From: Talinum fruticosum | Taxonomy: Eukaryota > Streptophyta > Magnoliopsida > Caryophyllales > Talinaceae | DNA length: 64,000 nt | Direction: 5' to 3' | Assembly (NCBI GenBank): GCA_021018815.1 | Contig: JAITYX010000030.1 | Coordinates: forward strand, 77,001 to 141,000 | Shown: piece after piece, positions 61,901 to 64,000 of the stretch | Layout: the number at the start of each line of letters is the position of its first letter | Numbering within the stretch: position 1 is the stretch's first letter | Position numbers and translations under genes: made by a program | Notes under the pieces: generated by a model | The model's input: the letters and a program-made list of their open reading frames with translations, nothing else | The model's database searches: none | What the model was told of the DNA's origin: nothing

Positions 61901-62419
61901 CCACATTTGATGATTGTCGTTTAAGCCAATTTAAGTTGAAATTGTTAGGGTTCTGTATTTACAGTTTTGAAAGTTTTTCTCCTTTTGCAATTTCACGGCT
62001 TTGTTTGTGGCAAATTCTATGTTGTATGAAATACTCAGTTGTGATGTATGGTCTGGATATATCAGCTGGTTGACTGAGGTGAGAATCAGTTTTCACTGAT
62101 GCTGTGGAGTGCATGATGTGATTCTGAATTGTTGGTGATAGATCGATATGGTTTTCTTTTCAGGATTTATTAGGTTCCTAGTGTGGAAATAATGGGTTTT
62201 TGTTATTAGTGATTTAGTTCTTATAAATTTTTTGTTTGTTCTCAGTATCTGCGGTACATACTATGCAACCTATTTGACATTCTTTTGGTGAGCAAGATAT
62301 ACTATGTTGTTGATGACATCATGATTTTGTATCCAGTTTTTGGGATAATCTTTTATTTACAGTGAGCACTTGTTAACTTTTGTTACTACAATCTTTTATA
62401 GATCTGTATGCTTGATGCA
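58999..62419. other. Upstream region of the RING/TRAF gene
   Basis: 59040-59710 ends in the phrase ggatccgccactgctc, often seen near degenerate plant transposons, but no ends were resolved. 60030-60090 is a run of gacccggccc-like words. 60080-60240 is a possible leader exon. 60241-62419 is probably the 5' UTR intron, ending at the acceptor cttgatgcag|aggtg. No separate gene is supported. Confidence 0.4.
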
Positions 62420-62448
62420 GAGGTGTTGGCAAAGGTCAGAGGATCACC

Positions 62449-64000
62449 ATGGGCTTTGACAATGACTGCATTTTGAACATTCAATCTCTAGCTGGGGAAT
62501 ACTTCTGTCCCGTTTGTCACCTTCTTGTCTACCCAAACGAGGCTCTGCAGGCACAGTGCACTCATCTTTACTGCAAACCTTGTCTAACATATGTTGTCAG
62601 CACAACACATGCTTGCCCCTATGATGGATACCGGGTGACAGAAGCAGATTCCAAGGTTCTTTTGTGTTTTGTGCTCAATGTTGTGGTTGCTTACTTTTGT
62701 TTGATACTTAAACATTGATTTTTGTACATCCTTTTGAATTTATTTCAACTTTGTTGCAGCCACTTTTGGAATCAAACAAAGCATTGGCAGATACAATTGG
62801 GAAAATACAAGTTCATTGCCTCTATTACAGGACAGGATGCACATGGCAAGGCTCGTTATCTGAATGCACTTCCCACTGTTCTACATGTGCATTTGGTGAA
62901 TCTCCTGTACAATGCAACAGATGTGGAATACAGATTGTGCATCGACAGGTGCAGGAACATGCACAAAATTGCCCTGTAAGTTGAACTTAACATATTCTGA
63001 ACATGGGTAGTAATTTTATCTTGTTGTAATGCTTGTTTATTTAATTTTATCTTAAATGTCCTTAAATAGGGAGTGCAGTCCCAAGCACAACAAGCCGGTG
63101 CTGGCCTTAATGCCCCATCCACTGGGTCTGGAGCTGCATCAGACCAGGGCCAGACTACAGATCAGGCAGCCACTCCTGCTTCTCAAACCCAGGCAACTCA
63201 AGCTTCAGCTTCATCAGTATCAACACAAGAAACCAATCAACAAGCCAATTCAGCTTTGCAGCCGCAGGCTGCACAAGCTGCTGTGCCTACTCCAGAACAG
63301 TGGTATCAGCAACAGCAACAATATCAGCAGCATTACCAACAATACTATCAACAATATCCTGGATATGATCCCTACCAGCAGCAGTATCAATATTACTACC
63401 AATATCCACCTGCAGTTCAACATTACCAACAACCGCCTGTGCAGACTTATGGTCAAGCTCAGACTCACCCCCAAATTCAAGCTCAACAGCAGGGCCAGCC
63501 ACTTGTTCAGCCCCACCCACAGCCACAGGCTCAAGCTCCTTCCCAAGCTACACAGCAACAAGCTCATCCTGCTGTTAACACACTTAGCCAAGTCCAGTCT
63601 GCTGGGCAAGCACAATCTCAAATGCAAGGACAGAGCCAAGGACCTCCATCAAATGCTGTTCCACATATTCAGTCTCAGCCATTACCCCAAGGTCAGCCTT
63701 ATGCTCAGCAACAACCTGTCCCTCAACAGATGCCAGTGCTGCAGTATCAGCAAGGTCATCCTCCGGTGCAACATCCTTATTCCCAACCTTATCCGCAATC
63801 CCAAACCCAGCATTATCCCCATGCACAATCCCAGGCACAGGTCCAGGGACATCCTCATTCCCAGCCGAATGCGCAACCTACTGGCTACCCACCTTCTCAA
63901 GTAAACCAGCCTGTGAATCCTAGTGCTCAGCTTCATGCTCAGAATGTTGTTACTGGTTACCAGTCATATCCACAGCCGCAGCTGCATTCTCAAGCACAGG
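62449..64000 (+). CDS. RING plus TRAF-type zinc-finger protein with Gln-rich tail (3' partial)
   Basis: Exons 62449-62655, 62760-62975 and 63070 to the window edge, all in frame; about 451 residues are visible. A UTR acceptor lies at 62419/62420, and the ATG at 62449 is in the context atcaccATGG. The RING is C20-x2-C23-x13-C37-x-H39-x2-C42-x2-C45-x10-C56-x2-D59, with Asp as the last ligand. Exon 2 has TRAF-type zinc-finger spacing (C89, C96, H108, C112, C121, C124, H130, H136, C140). From residue about 145 the protein is low-complexity, rich in Gln, Tyr, Pro and His (YQQQQQYQQHYQQYYQQYPG), a prion-like composition. RING plus TRAF fingers suggests an E3 ubiquitin ligase or scaffold, which is inference. 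The ortholog name is not known to me. Confidence 0.9.

Noticed and set aside
63056..63904. 282-codon plus-strand ORF and several minus-strand ORFs over the last exon
   Set aside because: Shadow frames of the Gln-rich exon. The frame joined to the RING and TRAF exons is a different one and is fully open.

Overview
The window looks like nuclear DNA of a flowering plant, most likely a eudicot. It is AT-rich, has small GT-AG (and two GC-AG) introns, and is packed with plant LINE, LTR, CACTA and MITE relics. No bacterial-style operon, CRISPR array, rRNA or convincing tRNA gene is visible. I read four protein-coding loci by joining exons whose conceptual translations match known plant families.

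Layout. 1-1727: right end of a CACTA-like DNA transposon. 2167-9714 (minus): palmitoyl-protein thioesterase (PPT) gene, eleven exons visible, last exon not in the window. 12724-15689 (minus): oligopeptide transporter (OPT, YSL/OPT superfamily) copy with several frameshifts, probably a pseudogene. 15876-16305: Stowaway-like MITE, whose right tip was hit by a LINE (16316-20797, plus) carrying an RRM+DUF4283 ORF1 relic and a 17-bp target-site duplication (TSD). 21679-26820: a second LINE (minus), flanked by a perfect 17-bp TSD, with its reverse transcriptase deleted and two unrecognised long ORFs. 26838-30073: AT-rich intergenic DNA with a SINE-like piece, a 94-bp (TA)n tract and an RNase H relic. 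30074-42433 (minus): DeSI/PPPDE-type deubiquitinase/deSUMOylase-like gene whose first coding intron is about 10.6 kb and holds several broken LINEs, a SINE-like piece and an inverted-repeat element. 45274-57789: three solo-LTR-like units, two with exact 5-bp TSDs. 62449-64000 (plus): RING + TRAF-type zinc-finger gene with a long Gln-rich tail, running off the right edge.

The four genes have unrelated jobs (protein depalmitoylation, peptide transport, ubiquitin/SUMO removal, probable ubiquitin ligase) and form no pathway. The window is mainly a record of repeat insertion around ordinary genes. The observations most worth checking are: single-base indels beside homopolymers in exons that are otherwise intact (assembly error versus real decay); the reverse-transcriptase-less LINE with a 289-codon ORF in its inter-ORF linker; the cluster of same-family solo LTRs, each with its own internal tandem repeat; and the strand-switching repeat array at 36.9-37.3 kb. 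I found no convincing evidence of a wholly new biological system.
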